Assembly: GCA_026874595.1 (NCBI GenBank)
Contig: CM049320.1
Coordinates: 36,554,214 to 36,618,213, forward strand
DNA: 64,000 bases
Reading direction: 5' to 3'
Source of the DNA: Sipunculus nudus
Lineage: Eukaryota; Annelida; Sipuncula; Golfingiida; Sipunculidae
Shown one piece after another: positions 13,621 to 24,893 of this stretch (positions are counted from its first letter, which is position 1; the number at the start of each line of letters is the position of its first letter). The position numbers and the translations under genes are program-made. A model generated the notes under the pieces. The model ran no database searches. It was not told the DNA's origin and saw nothing but the letters and a program-made list of their open reading frames with translations.

Positions 13621-14795
13621 AGTACTTGTGTTGGGTGGTAATATTTTTATAACATTGTAATTTATTAAGTATAATTAAAATTATGAATTTCCAATATATG
13701 GCATTTATTTCGTTAAAAAGAAAATACCAACATAAAACAAAAGTCTGCAAGATATATAAATATTTATGTCTTATGTTAGATGTCAATAGGACGAGTGAAG
13801 GTAGTCTTTTCCTCAGACAATTTACATGACCATCCTCTGCAATAACTTGGCTTAACATTACAGCATTTATTAGATGACATGGTCTTCGAGAAACATTTAG
13901 TTTTTTTAATTTAAAAGCATTGCTCCATATGTGTTCATCATATGAAAATTGAATTAACAGTGCGTACAAATTACGCATATCGACCTTATTCAATACTTGT
14001 GCACAGAAAATATACTGCAGAACCTTGTGTGAACTATAAAGGATTAAAAAGTGGTGTATTTTCCCCCTTTTTTCTCTTTACCAAACATCTCAGAGGATAA
14101 TTGCTTTCTGACAAAAGCAATTATCTTTTTTTTCATCATATATTTTCTTTCTTTTCATCATCGAGATTAGGTTATAATAAATTATTTACCGGAATGAAAG
14201 TACAAAACAAATCATAAATAAATTCACATGTTCCTTTACAAGTCTAGCATTAATTTCCTTTCACGTACTTACTGTTGACTATAATATCAAAACGGTTGTT
14301 ATTTCATTACATTCCAATAATATAAATATTGTCAGACAGGTCAACAATATCCATTCATTTTGAAACATAATATAAATGTATGATTACTTTATTTTTCTCC
14401 GAAAATCTTGAACAAAATGGTAGAGTGATATTAGGTCACAGCTCCGTAGAAAGGTGTACTTATTTACATACATATATAGGTATTAACATATTTTTAGAAA
14501 ACCTTAGCTTTACCACACATATACAATATTCGCTGCTTGTAATAATATATACAAAAATACGTTTGGAGATACACATATAGAATTCTACTCATTATCATTA
14601 TGGAGGGAAATCACATCGCTATACAGTGGGTTTACATAAATGAATTATCCGATAAAGCAGATCTTATTTTTGATCATACACTCACGTGGAGCGTGTAGTG
14701 CTCGTGGTGCTCAATATCAAAGTACGTTCGTAAAAAGAATTTAAATAATATTAGCGAAACTTTTTTTTGTATCTGTTATTGTAAATGATCCCGTC
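13621..14795. other. AT-rich DNA, possibly LINE 5' debris
   Basis: A long minus ORF (13424-13993) overlaps the start of LINE copy A. Its upstream half has a weak resemblance to the end of a LINE endonuclease domain. Nothing else is recognisable here. Confidence 0.25.
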
Positions 14796-14799
14796 CGAT

Positions 14800-16204
14800 T
14801 AAGAGACAGTAGTTCAAACGTATTTCGGAACATTCATAATAATATGTCGTCTTATATTTGCTATGAATATATTATCTTACCAGCTGACAAAATCCTCCAA
14901 AAACTTTTGAACATCTTTTTATTTATAATTTTTGTGTATCAGAGTTCATCTGCGCCATGACAATGATTGCAGACAGGAGAATTTACGATATTCATTTTGT
15001 AAAGCCATCTATGATGTGAAAGTACCCTGAGGATTAATTTGTTTTTATAGCCTTATTGTCTTACATTTTGGGTACATGTAAAAGGTAAAAGGCCAATCCT
15101 CTTCCGGTATATGGAGCTCATTGTTCCATTTTTGTACTTCAGCAAGTACATCACGATTTAAAGCTGTTAGTGCCTCATTTACACGAGAGTTTGCTGCCAG
15201 TAAATATGTCTAATTTGGGTGGAACGGTTGAATCTAAAATTAAATCTCCATGCTGTTTGTTAGCGTCACGAAGTATTTTTTATTGGTATTGCACACTGTA
15301 ATCCGTAGAAATCAGAATAGTTCATATCAATACCAAAATTTTCTTTAATTTCTTTAATAGAAATAAAAGAACCATTTTCATTTGGGATATCCCTAGTGTT
15401 ATAATTCCAGCCCTCATACTATTGTGAGTATTACAAAGATCTACCGTGTATTTGGTGATTGAACCTTCACATTTCTTTAGTTACATCTTCCCTGAAAGAG
15501 GGGTGTGCGTCCTTTTTCAACGTTTAAAGGTTATGAAAGATAATTATGTAGAATAAGGGAGGGTCATCTGGCAAAGGCATATCATATCTACTGTTCAGTC
15601 ATATGTGAGCCATATTCATAGGAATCTTATTCAAACATGATCAAGAAAAACTTTCCAGTTTGCAAAGTGAATGCGTAAGCATCGTTATAACCATAATAGT
15701 GAAGACAAAAAAAAGGGAGACAGCGGACATCCTTCTCTGGTTCCTCGTTCTGGCTAGAACGGTCTTAAATGATGTGCTTAATTAATAATAAAAATTGTTA
15801 TATCATTGTACATTATTTCTATCGAGCGTATAAAAAGACATCAAAATTAAAGGTTTTAATTGCTTTTTGGTATATTTCCATTCCAATGTATCATATAAGC
15901 CTTTAAATAGTCCATATGAAGCAAGAAACTGGAAAGTTGTCTAATTTTGATAAATGCATCACATCATTTATTTAGCGTACGTTTTCACTAATATATGTAC
16001 CCTTATGAATCCAGTCTGGTCACTGTGAACCAGTGTAGACATTATGAGTTTAATCCTGTTGGCTAATGCTTTGGAATAATCGTGTAATCCACAGACTAAA
16101 GTGAGATGGGTCGCCAGTTTTTTTTTTTTTTTTTTTTATATAAATGTCCTTTCCCTTCTTTTCGGGGGGGGGGGGGGGGGAATCAGCGAAATAACCGACA
16201 GTCT
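14800..16204 (-). pseudogene. Tx1-like LINE remnant, 3' part (copy B)
   Basis: Minus-strand text resumes with a segment ending RPISL near 16102-16116. It continues with YTIIPKALANRIKLIMSTL and HSDQTGF, a motif A-like LFKGLYDTLEWKY near 15885-15925, and ERGTREGCPLSP near 15720-15755. The C-terminal end, with NENGSFISIKEIKENFGIDM near 15330-15395 and PVCNHCHG near 14950, completes the order expected of ORF2. A poly-A stretch and a 17 bp C-tract on this strand (plus coordinates about 16120-16180) interrupt the IPKK-type segment. Stops and shifts abound. It is the downstream part of the LINE whose upstream part lies at 18616-19375. Confidence 0.7.
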
Positions 16205-18615
16205 TTTTAGCTCAGCTGACTTTCAGTCATGCTGGGCTATAGCGATGGGTCTTTGTCCGGCGTCCTTCCGTCTGTCCGTCCGGCCGTCTGTCCGTTAGCA
16301 GGGCACAAACCGTAACCGTAGAGGCTAGGGCCATGAACCCTATGCAGTCTTAGAGGTTCTAAAAAGATCTCCTTGCAAACCTGAAATTAGGTCACTGCGA
16401 CCTATATTCTCGAAGTTATGGGTTGTGCTTGCACCCCCCAGAAATAATTCTTTTTGCCAAAATTTTCATCCCAAACCTTACATCTTTCACATACAGCTCA
16501 CCTACCACTGGGGGAAGAACCATAATTATTTTGGGTCAAAGGTCAAGGTCACAGAACCAACTTCTTTGAAAAGCCTGTGGATGCATTTAAAGCCAAACCT
16601 TTCATCCCAATTCTTTGATATTTCACATATAGCTCACCTACTAAGTGGGAGAAGAATCCTATAGATGTTGAGGTCACAAGGTCAAAGGTCAGGGTCACAG
16701 GATCCACTTCTTTGAAGAGGTTGTTGACACATTTCAAGCTAGACCTTTCATTCCAAACCTTTCAGCACTGATATCGCTTCTCTGCCAACAGGGGAAAAGC
16801 GCTGCTGATTTTGAGGTCAAAGGTCAAGTTCACAGTACCCTGTTCTTGCGTGGAGTCATTTTCAGGCAAACTTTTCAATCTATACTTTCCATCTGTCATA
16901 TATGGCTTACCTACCAATAGGGGAAGAAGCCTATTGATGTTGAGTTCAAAAGGTCAAAGGTCAAGGTCACAATATTGTTCTAAATGCTTGTGAACATATT
17001 TCAAGTGAAACTGTTCAACCCAAACCTTCAGTCTTTCACATATGCCACATATATGCATCACTGAATGTGATTCAAACTTCATATTTATGGGTCTTTTGGC
17101 ATGAAGAAATAACTAATTGATTTTAAGGTCAGCTGGTCAAGAGGTTAAAGTTTGCAGGTCTAAGTTATTCACTTATTGGTTGCCAAGTAATTACACCCGG
17201 CCAGATGTTAGTGGTTAGTAGTTACCCATCATTTAGAAAGAATCCAGTTGATATGTGGGCAAAAGGCCAAGGTCATAGGTCAGGTCAACATATTTTGTAG
17301 ACTATCTCTATTTTTCTTGTGTATATAAGCTTGCACTCCAGCTAATACATCTCACCGTGTGGCTGTAATTGTGAGTGACACTGGTGACATATGACTCCCT
17401 TTTGTATCAGGCTATTAAGTGATAAGGGTTAGTGATAAGTACCTCGTTACTGCATAACAAAACACTGTTGTTGGAATACTTCAGCAAGGAATTAACACTA
17501 TGAGAGTATAGCATTAAGGTTTAGCTACTGATTTATAAGATGATGGGAACATTTTGCAGTTTATTTTATGGAATCATAGCAATAAACTTAGTTTCCTAGA
17601 TATCTGAATATTTTTATATAAATCACTACATATAAAAGCAAGTGTTTGTTCTCATAATATATGGATGTGTACTTGATTTAGGATGGCTTTATTACAAGAC
17701 TCTTAGTCATGCTTTCTGCATTTCTTTTCTTTCAGGTTTTGCAGTTTACCAACCCCGCTGACCCCATTGAAAAGCAGAGTGATAATAAAATATATTGGAC
17801 CTACACTTTTACATTGCATATCTATAAATCTGAAATGAGCGCCTGAACAAGCCTTTTGAATTGTTTTGGACATTCATTACTGTTACATCATTTGGAGAAT
17901 TTGCCCCAAGTTTGGCCTCTTATTGGAGGATGTGTGATATTAAATGTCAGACTTGTCAGAAATCCATCATGTCTGCCAGTTAGCCACCTTAGAAATCCTT
18001 TTTTCTGTGCAGTTTCATTAATTTTCCTTCAATTTCTGGTCCGATTTAGAGAATGGTTGTTGTCTGATTTCAGACCTGTCAGAAGTCCAAAATGGCCACC
18101 AGGCAACCATCATTAAATTCCTTTTGATCATATTATCTCAAGCACTGTTAAAGTGAAGGCAGTCGGACGTATATTAATGTAATCTTGCAAAGGATTGGGT
18201 CAAATATTTCTTAATAAATATTATCATCATATATGAAAGTGCAGTACAGTTGGCTTGTATTGAATAAAAATTCATACAGAAGCACCTGTTTCTCAATAAT
18301 TCTTGCATGGATTTCCTTGATTTTTTGCTATATATTTTGATCTTATATTTGCCCTTTGTGGTGTTCCTTTTGAGACTGACAGGTATCAAGTAAGCTATGG
18401 GAATAGTTCTGGATACCTTAACAATCATACATTTTCCTCAGACCATCATTTTACTGTGATTAAACCAGACATAGGTGATATATATTTCTGTTGTCTTAGA
18501 AAATTTTGGCAAATTGGTTCTTCAAAATTTGACTGGAACTTGTGAATCTCAGCCCATGATGTCGCAGGTCATGCTTGGCAGCTGAGCGTCATGACCCATG
18601 GGTCACTTGTTTTAA
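16205..18615 (-). repeat. Hairpin-ended repeat, family A copy 1
   Basis: This block splits LINE copy B. In minus orientation it begins with AACAAGTGACCCATGGGTC near 18613, a start shared with two other copies in the window. It ends with the imperfect hairpin TCAGCTGAGCTAAAA at 16205-16238, preceded by GACGGAC-type simple repeats (about 16260-16300). The body contains repeated AGGTCAAAGGTCA-like strings at about 16533, 16683, 16814 and 16950. No coding capacity is seen. LINE text ends at about 18616 on one side and resumes at 16204 on the other, which fixes the boundaries to a few bases. Class is uncertain; a non-autonomous Helitron-like element is one option because the end reads hairpin plus CTAA. 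Confidence 0.65.
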
Positions 18616-19375
18616 GCAGGCATGGCGCCATGTTCAAAAGAATAATGGAATGAATCCATAAATGTTTTTTTTAATTCTTCCCAAAAATATTTATAAAATT
18701 CAATATTTATCCATACAGTCCAGGAGATTTTCCATTTTTCATTTCAGCTAAAGTTTTAAAGCATTATTTTATTAATACTTTTGAATCGAATATTAGCTTA
18801 TTTTCTAGATGTTTTTATACTTCTCTCTGTTTAAAATGAAAATCACAGTTGCTTATAACATTTCCTTGTTATAAATTCGAAACGAAATTATGACATTCAC
18901 TCAATGTATTTTTCCTCACCTGTAAATGTGTCATGATTCGTCTGAAACTTGCTCGTTTGTTCTTTTTGTATTTTTACGTTCTTAAGATAAAAAAATACTC
19001 TTTATTCTCTTCTCTGCACCAAGGAGCACGTGATATCATGATTGACCCATCCTTTGCTTTTTTGTTCATATATTTCTTCAAGTTCTAATTTTGAAACCTC
19101 TAATTGTTTTAACACTGTGTCGTGACTGTCTTTAAGATTTTCTGACAAGTATCAAATTTCTTTTTCCAGATCATTTTGTTTACAAGGGATCTTTCTCATT
19201 TTCTCTTTTGGGATATTTTATCGTGAATTCCCGGAACATACATTTTAATACGCCCCAAACAAAATATATATTGAACTCAATATTATCCTGTATTACAGGT
19301 CCAATGCCTTTCCAGTATTCTGTGTCTTTCAACATCTTGAATTTTCTTAACGTTTCTGTGATGTTAAGTTCAGGG
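18616..19375 (-). pseudogene. Tx1-like LINE remnant, 5' part (copy B)
   Basis: The minus-strand text matches the linker region upstream of RT in Tx1-like elements. It has FVWGVLKCMFREFTIKYPK near 19210-19265, LEVSKLELEEIYEQKSKG near 19050-19105, and NIEFYKYFWEELKKTFMDSF near 18645-18710, which is part of the conserved block that precedes the RT core. It stops at 18616, where the family A repeat starts, and its natural continuation lies at 14800-16204. Frames are broken by stops. It is a second copy of the type of element seen at 11.6-13.6 kb. Confidence 0.65.
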
Positions 19376-20738
19376 AGAAATTAAACTATGATCTATACAA
19401 ACAGCGGATGTTATACTAACAGAGCTTGATTATGCTAAAAGAGAAGCAATTGTGAAGTTGTCAAGTCTACTGAATTTTAACGGGGTTTCTTGCATTATTT
19501 GTTATAGTATTCCTTTTTTTGGTATACATGTCGCCATACATCTTTAAAATCGTAATCATTAATAAAGTATTTACGAGATCTCAGTATGGACAGGTGGGTG
19601 CAGCTGATCCTCCTACTTTATCAAGTCCTGGTTCTAAAGTAATACAGTACAGACAAGCTTTTTGTTCGAAAAAAAAACGAACTTACAGGACAACGGTCAT
19701 GGGTCTAGCCGCAGGTTCATAAGAAGGTTAATGATTAACTTAATGTTATTTCCCCGGGGAACCGGTGTTTCTTTTCGAACTACGTATGAAATCCCTTGCA
19801 ATGATGGTAGGCTTGTCACATCGGTCGAACCGCTCAAGGTTATCAGCTTATCATCAAAGCATAATTGTAAGAATCTGAGATGTGTATATCAGCCATGAAT
19901 CTGAAGTAAAAGTAAAAGCGTTGCGTGTTCACAAAGATATTATAGAGCATACATGATGTATACACTTTAACTTCTCTTGTGGAATGCTTGTACACAAGCT
20001 GATTATAATTTAATTGACTGCATTTAGCTGAAAAAAAATATAAAGTCACTTACAAACCATATCTTATGCAAAACAAATTACCATGCAACCCACTTTTGCC
20101 ACAAAATTAATATGTGTGGGCAAAATAACTTAATAATGCAAACCCAACTTACAGAATTGCATCAACAACGGACTTACCTTAGGATCTCAGAACTGTCCTA
20201 GACCGTGTGTATAAATATGTTCCAGCATATCACTTAAGATACTGAAGACATCTGAGCTTTTTTGTAATCAGTTCAATAACCCAAACTAATTTTTTTAATA
20301 TGGGTACAATATGATGCACGTACATTTTTTTTATTTAATACCCCATGACCGCACAACAGGCTACAGCGTTAAACAAAGTAAAATTTCTAATGGGCCAAAA
20401 CACAAATAGGCACATAAAATAACCAAAAATGTAGGTTTAGTTTTGCTTTCTAGCCTTCTTTGTTGATTTTACACTCAAAATCGCACTTTTGGAGGATCTG
20501 TCTAGGCTTTGCTGTAAAAAGCATCTAGTGTTAACAGATAGACGAAAGACGGACGCCACATCACGGCTATACCTCACAAGTGAGCTAACAGTGCACTGGC
20601 ATGGGGTTTTCACATGTAGTCTGTTATAAGGAAAACAAACCTAACGTGGATTTGATCAAATGTAAATGGATTTTGGAATTTTACCCATTAACAGTCATGA
20701 AATATTTAGCGCATATCCCCACTGCTAATATTTGACAC
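19376..20738. other. No gene seen; possible repeat near 20.5 kb
   Basis: No exon is supported. The segment around 20540-20600 (GACGGACGCCACATCAC, then CTCACAAGTGAG) looks like the end of another hairpin-ended repeat family. Its start could not be located. Confidence 0.3.
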
Positions 20739-20990
20739 ATATACGGAACAGACGATTATTTTCGCTAATTAAGCTGTAGCTCCAAATTGACTGTGATATG
20801 AGCAATGTGACATTTGCTAAGCTGAACCATGACGTAACGGCAGGACCGACTGGCACAGAATATGAAGACATTCATACTATCTGTGACAAGATCTGACGCT
20901 CATTCGATGGAGACAATATCTCTGTTAGCTTAAAGTTCATGGTATCGACATGGAATATTCAAGCTTATGCTAACTCAAAAAATGATTATC
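20739..20990. repeat. Direct repeat R1, copy a
   Basis: About 250 bp shared with 21450-21717. Long common strings include GGACCGACTGGCACAGAATA and TCATTCGATGGAGACAATAT. It is part of a block duplication that ends next to a promoter-like sequence. Confidence 0.8.
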
Positions 20991-21204
20991 TGATTTTCAA
21001 TTACTGACGTTGACAGATTGCAAAAGAATAAATGTGTTTCATACAGTCATTATAATAATCGATATTATATTACACGATCATGTCATGTACTTTATCTTGC
21101 CAAGCAGATATGACACATTTTGCTTTGATTATCTAATGATAATGATTAATTATTAATTATTAATCCAGTCAACTTAAGCGTATATTCTACTCAGGTACGG
21201 AACT

Positions 21205-21449
21205 AAGCTAACTTAACTTAGCTTTTCTTTGTTACAAGTTTACTATTTACTAAATAATTAATTCTCGCTTGGCGATAGGGCAAACACAACGATTTTTAGC
21301 GATTTCAGGAGCAAACCATTATCTAAGAAATAGGAAATCAACATTGCTTCCGTTTTTACATTAATTCTTCGCTAACGCTCATCGAACGGAAAATATTTTG
21401 GTATAAAATTGTCTCGCCCGGAGGCAAACCGTAACTGTCAGTGTCCAAC
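21205..21449 (+). repeat. Direct repeat R0-R2, copy a, with TATA box
   Basis: A segment repeated at 22341-22402 plus 22952-23136. It contains CTCGCTTGGCGATAGGGCAAA, the line GCTAACGCTCATCGAACGGA and a TATA box TATAAAA at 21402-21408, followed about 35 bp on by GTCAGTGTC. In this copy the position matching the ATG of the other copy reads ATA, and repeat R1 copy b follows directly. Confidence 0.75.
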
Positions 21450-21717
21450 ATATACGACATAGCCGATTATTTTCGTTGATTAGGCTGACGGCTTGTAGCT
21501 CCAAATTTACAGAGATATGAGCATTGTGTGAAATGTGACATTTGCTAAGCTGAATCAAGACGTAAAGACAGGACCGACTGGCACAGAATATGACGACATC
21601 CATACAATCTGTGAAAAGATCTGACGCTCATTCGATGGAGACAATATCTCTGTTAGCTTAAATTGTATGGTATCAACATGGAATATTCAAGCTTATAGTA
21701 ACTCGTAAAATGATTAT
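21450..21717. repeat. Direct repeat R1, copy b
   Basis: Second copy of the 20739-20990 repeat with small insertions. It directly follows the promoter-like R2 copy a. Confidence 0.8.
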
Positions 21718-22402
21718 TATTGTTGCATACCGTGAGCCTTCCGTAATGAGTGTGTGTTCTGATGTTGTAACACATACACTCTCTTTAATTTTATTTGATT
21801 GGTTGCTCTGCTTTCGGTCCCATAATATGTTAGCTTGTTTATAATTCACGAAATGGCTCGCACAGCGGCCTGGCATAACATGATCTCTCGACGGAACGAT
21901 AGCGTATTGCTTGTTCACAGAAGGAGGAACCCGATCTTTCATTATGCCTAATTTTATTTTTTATAATTTATGTATCATACAACCATTTGTATAGATACCT
22001 CGACCAGTTTAAGGTCTGGCCGAGCACTCTAGTTTAGGGAATTCGGGACCCTCATCCGAAATGTTCCTTCGGCAACGCTAAAATAATCACAAATTTAATA
22101 ACAGTTAGACCTAGCTGTAAGGAAAATTATTGAAAAATAGAAGTGGTTCTTAAAAAGCTTATATTTTGATTTTACCTTTCAAAGGAACAACAACTTTGGT
22201 AACATTCAACAGTGGCTAAATCATAGTTCATACGCCAACTCATATAACAATCATCATTTTCTAGTCACTGTAACAAATAATTAAATTTCAAAACTAAATA
22301 ATTTTGTTAAGAAATAATAATCACACAGATGAAGCAATAATTTAGCTAACTTAAAATAGCTTTTCTATGTTACAAGTTTACTATTTACTAAATGATTAAT
22401 AT

Positions 22403-22950
22403 TTATGAAATAAACTTACCTTGTTTCTCGAGGACTGGTATATAAGGTAGCATCACACTACTGGTTTTTCAACGTTTATCGCTTGTAAATTTCCGCTTGT
22501 TTCAGACGTTCTTGAAATTGCCTATATTAACAATAACGCATATGAACAAAATAAATATAAACTTATTTATTTTACATGGATTGTACAAATAGTTATTATA
22601 ACTAATCGAGGCACTCTCCATGGGTCCGGTGATGGCGTTCGGTAGTCTGCAGGGGTAGAGGAAACCGGAGTACCCGGAGAAAACCACCGGTCTTGGACGG
22701 GCAACTACAACCCATTCTCATAGCCACGCTGGGGATCGAAAACGGGTCGCCAGCGGAGAGAGCCAACCGTTTTACCACTCAGCTGTCCAGGTATCTAAAG
22801 TTAACATAAACCAATCAAATATATCTCAATGGTTTAACATCAATAAACATTTATGTCTCCCCCCCTCGGGTAACTTTTTTTTTACAAAGTCATTAATATT
22901 GCAATATGATAGTTAACTTGAGCATGGGTGTTTGAATAAAGTGAACCTTG
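22403..22950 (-). mobile_element. SINE-bearing insertion splitting a repeat copy
   Basis: R0 and R2 are contiguous in copy a but separated here by about 545 bp. The insert carries a minus-strand tRNA-headed SINE at about 22530-22793. Its A-box-like AGCTGAGTGGTAAAACGG lies near 22770-22787 and its B-box-like GTTTTCGATCCC near 22730-22741. A central GGTTTTCTCCGGGTACTCCG follows near 22670, then a tail GAGTGCCTCGATTAGTTATA running into AT-rich sequence. The same 3' part recurs at 29311-29405. No exact target duplication was identified. Confidence 0.65.
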
Positions 22951-22951
22951 G

Positions 22952-23136
22952 CTCGCTTGGCGATAGGGCAAACAAAACGATTTTAGCAATTTAAGGAGCA
23001 AGCATTTATCTAAAAAATAGGAAATCAACATTACTTCCGTTTCTACATTAATTCTTCGCTAACGCTCGTCGAACGGACAATATTTAGTATAAAATTGCCT
23101 CGCCCGGAGGCAAACCGTACACTGTCAGTGTCAAAC
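22952..23136 (+). promoter_or_regulatory. Repeat R2 copy b with TATA promoter
   Basis: The second copy of R2 has TATAAAA at 23088-23094 and a CACTGTCAGTG segment about 30-38 bp downstream, a plausible start-site region at 23118-23127. An ATG follows at 23137. The layout is that of a TATA-type RNA polymerase II promoter; activity is inferred. Confidence 0.45.
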
Positions 23137-23250
23137 ATGCAGGCGAAGAAAGGTCTTTTAGAGCACTTCCCTTATGTGCCTAGGAAAGGTGGCCGTACAA
23201 CTCTTGCGAGTAAAACATCATCTTCCACACCTTCCTGCAAGCAAACAAAT
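23137..23250 (+). CDS. Possible first coding exon, product unknown
   Basis: The ATG at 23137 lies 43-49 bp after a TATA box and opens a basic, Ser/Thr-rich frame beginning MQAKKGLLEHFPYVPRKGG. It reaches a good splice donor, AAT|GTGAGG, after 38 codons at 23250. Without splicing it would stop at TAA 23260-23262. I do not recognise the protein. A possible second exon of 44 bp ends at a GTAGGC donor near 23667, but its acceptor is weak. The upstream promoter block is duplicated at 21.2-21.45 kb, where the ATG reads ATA. Support comes from promoter spacing and the donor only. Confidence 0.3.
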
Positions 23251-23262
23251 GTGAGGGAATAA

Positions 23263-24555
23263 TAAAATGACATGTTTATGTTGTAATTTAGAGGAATTTT
23301 AGGAAAATACAGAAGATTCGAACACCGAACATCTTTGTGTTTGTCCAATTTAATACTTTCTTTTACCGATAATAAGACATTCCAAATAACGAAGAAAAGA
23401 TAAAGCAACTGATTGCGGCCTAATCTTTATTTTTTTTTTATATTATGATGTATGAATACTACTGGCAATGAAATGTTTATAGGTTTGTAAGCATATTTGA
23501 ATAAATCAAGGTAATCTTAGACAACTTTATGTCGTATTCCTTTCGATAATGATAACAGAAACAGTCGCTACATTATTCGCACTGTGTAACAATAATTTAA
23601 TTACGGACGCCCATTCCACTAGAAAAGTCAAGGGGACAGCAGACGAAGAAAGAAATTGTGTTTCGGGTAGGCCTTACTAATTTATTTTATTCTGAATAGT
23701 TATATATGTGATAGGATTTGTAAATGCACTGCAGATTTAGGCAGGGGGACATAACAGCTTGTTTCGGTAGATATGGTAAATGTTCACGTTAAGTCTATGG
23801 GACGCTAAAGCTGGAAGCACTATTTATTCTATATGATGCACAAATCCTGGAACTGTGGGATGTAGGTTACACCTGTGTGCACAAAACTAAATGTCTTACA
23901 CAGCAATCAAAGAACTTGGTCGTATAGGTTTATACTTAATATTTATCCTCGTCTAATAATAACATTTTGACACATGTTTTGTCAAAGTTTAAAGCTTTTG
24001 TATAGCAGTTCAAGTGCATAATACGGTATTAGAGCTGCCATTATATACAGTAACAACTGCTGATGGCAATAGTGGTATGTTGTCGAGTATTTATACAGGT
24101 AAATTTATACAATATTTAAGTATGAACAATCATATTATTTATACTACATGTACCCGTAGACAAAAATCCAGAGTTCTAAAAGATAATTAGTTCTGTATTA
24201 AGCTTGAAGGGACTACATGTTTCATATTTTAATTTTAGGATTATTTAATATTATTTGTGCTATAATTCTCGAGGAAACCCTACCTCTATACAGAATCAGC
24301 AAAGAATGACAATTTTTGCTATTCATCAAAACACACAATTAAATACGTGTAGGAAAAAGACATCAGCATATAAAGGGCCTAGGAATTATGAGTGATTATA
24401 ATATTTTTTACGAAACACAACATGACACGAAATTACCATTGCTGGAGTGATGACAATATAATATATTTTTTTTAAATTTTCAAAGATTTCTTTGGTGAAG
24501 GTATCCGCCCCCATTTTTATGCTCTCTTATCTAATTCTTAATCTAAGTATGTACC
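23263..24555. other. No gene firmly seen
   Basis: AT-rich sequence. Apart from the weak candidate exon near 23624-23667 described with the preceding exon, nothing is supported. Confidence 0.35.
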
Positions 24556-24893
24556 TCTGCAGAGTTCCATTTCGGTTGGGGACTACTTGACAGGGCGGTA
24601 GCACTCTCTTTCTATCATATTAGTTTGGTATCCTGGTGTCACCCAGGCCCGGTGTGTACCACACTTGCGGGTCCAGGGCGTGTAATCATCCCCATTGCTG
24701 GGTCATAACACCGAGGAACCCCAAAGACGCACCTTTTTGGTGTGATTCACGGCTGTGGGGTACAGCCTCCCCATTAAGCCTGCAGAGCGCTCACCAGCGC
24801 CGACCGTGAAAAATCTCACCGCCTTGGCTTGGATTTGAACTAACGACCTCCCGCCTTTGATTTATGTGCTCTACCCCTGAGCCACAGCAGCCG
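24556..24893 (-). mobile_element. tRNA-derived SINE
   Basis: On the minus strand the element opens CGGCTGCTGTGGCTCAGGGG at 24893. The polymerase III A box TGGCTCAGGGGTAGAGCA and the B box GGTCGTTAGTTCAAATCC (24831-24848) sit at normal tRNA-like spacing. A longer unrelated body follows, with GGGGTTCCTCGGTGTTATGA and a tail toward about 24556. The head folds only loosely as a tRNA and the body is far longer than a tRNA, so this is a SINE rather than a tRNA gene. The 3' boundary is approximate. Confidence 0.75.

Noticed and set aside
24831-24893. tRNA-like A and B boxes
   Set aside because: The spacing fits a tRNA head, but a long unrelated body follows and the arms pair poorly; a SINE explains it.
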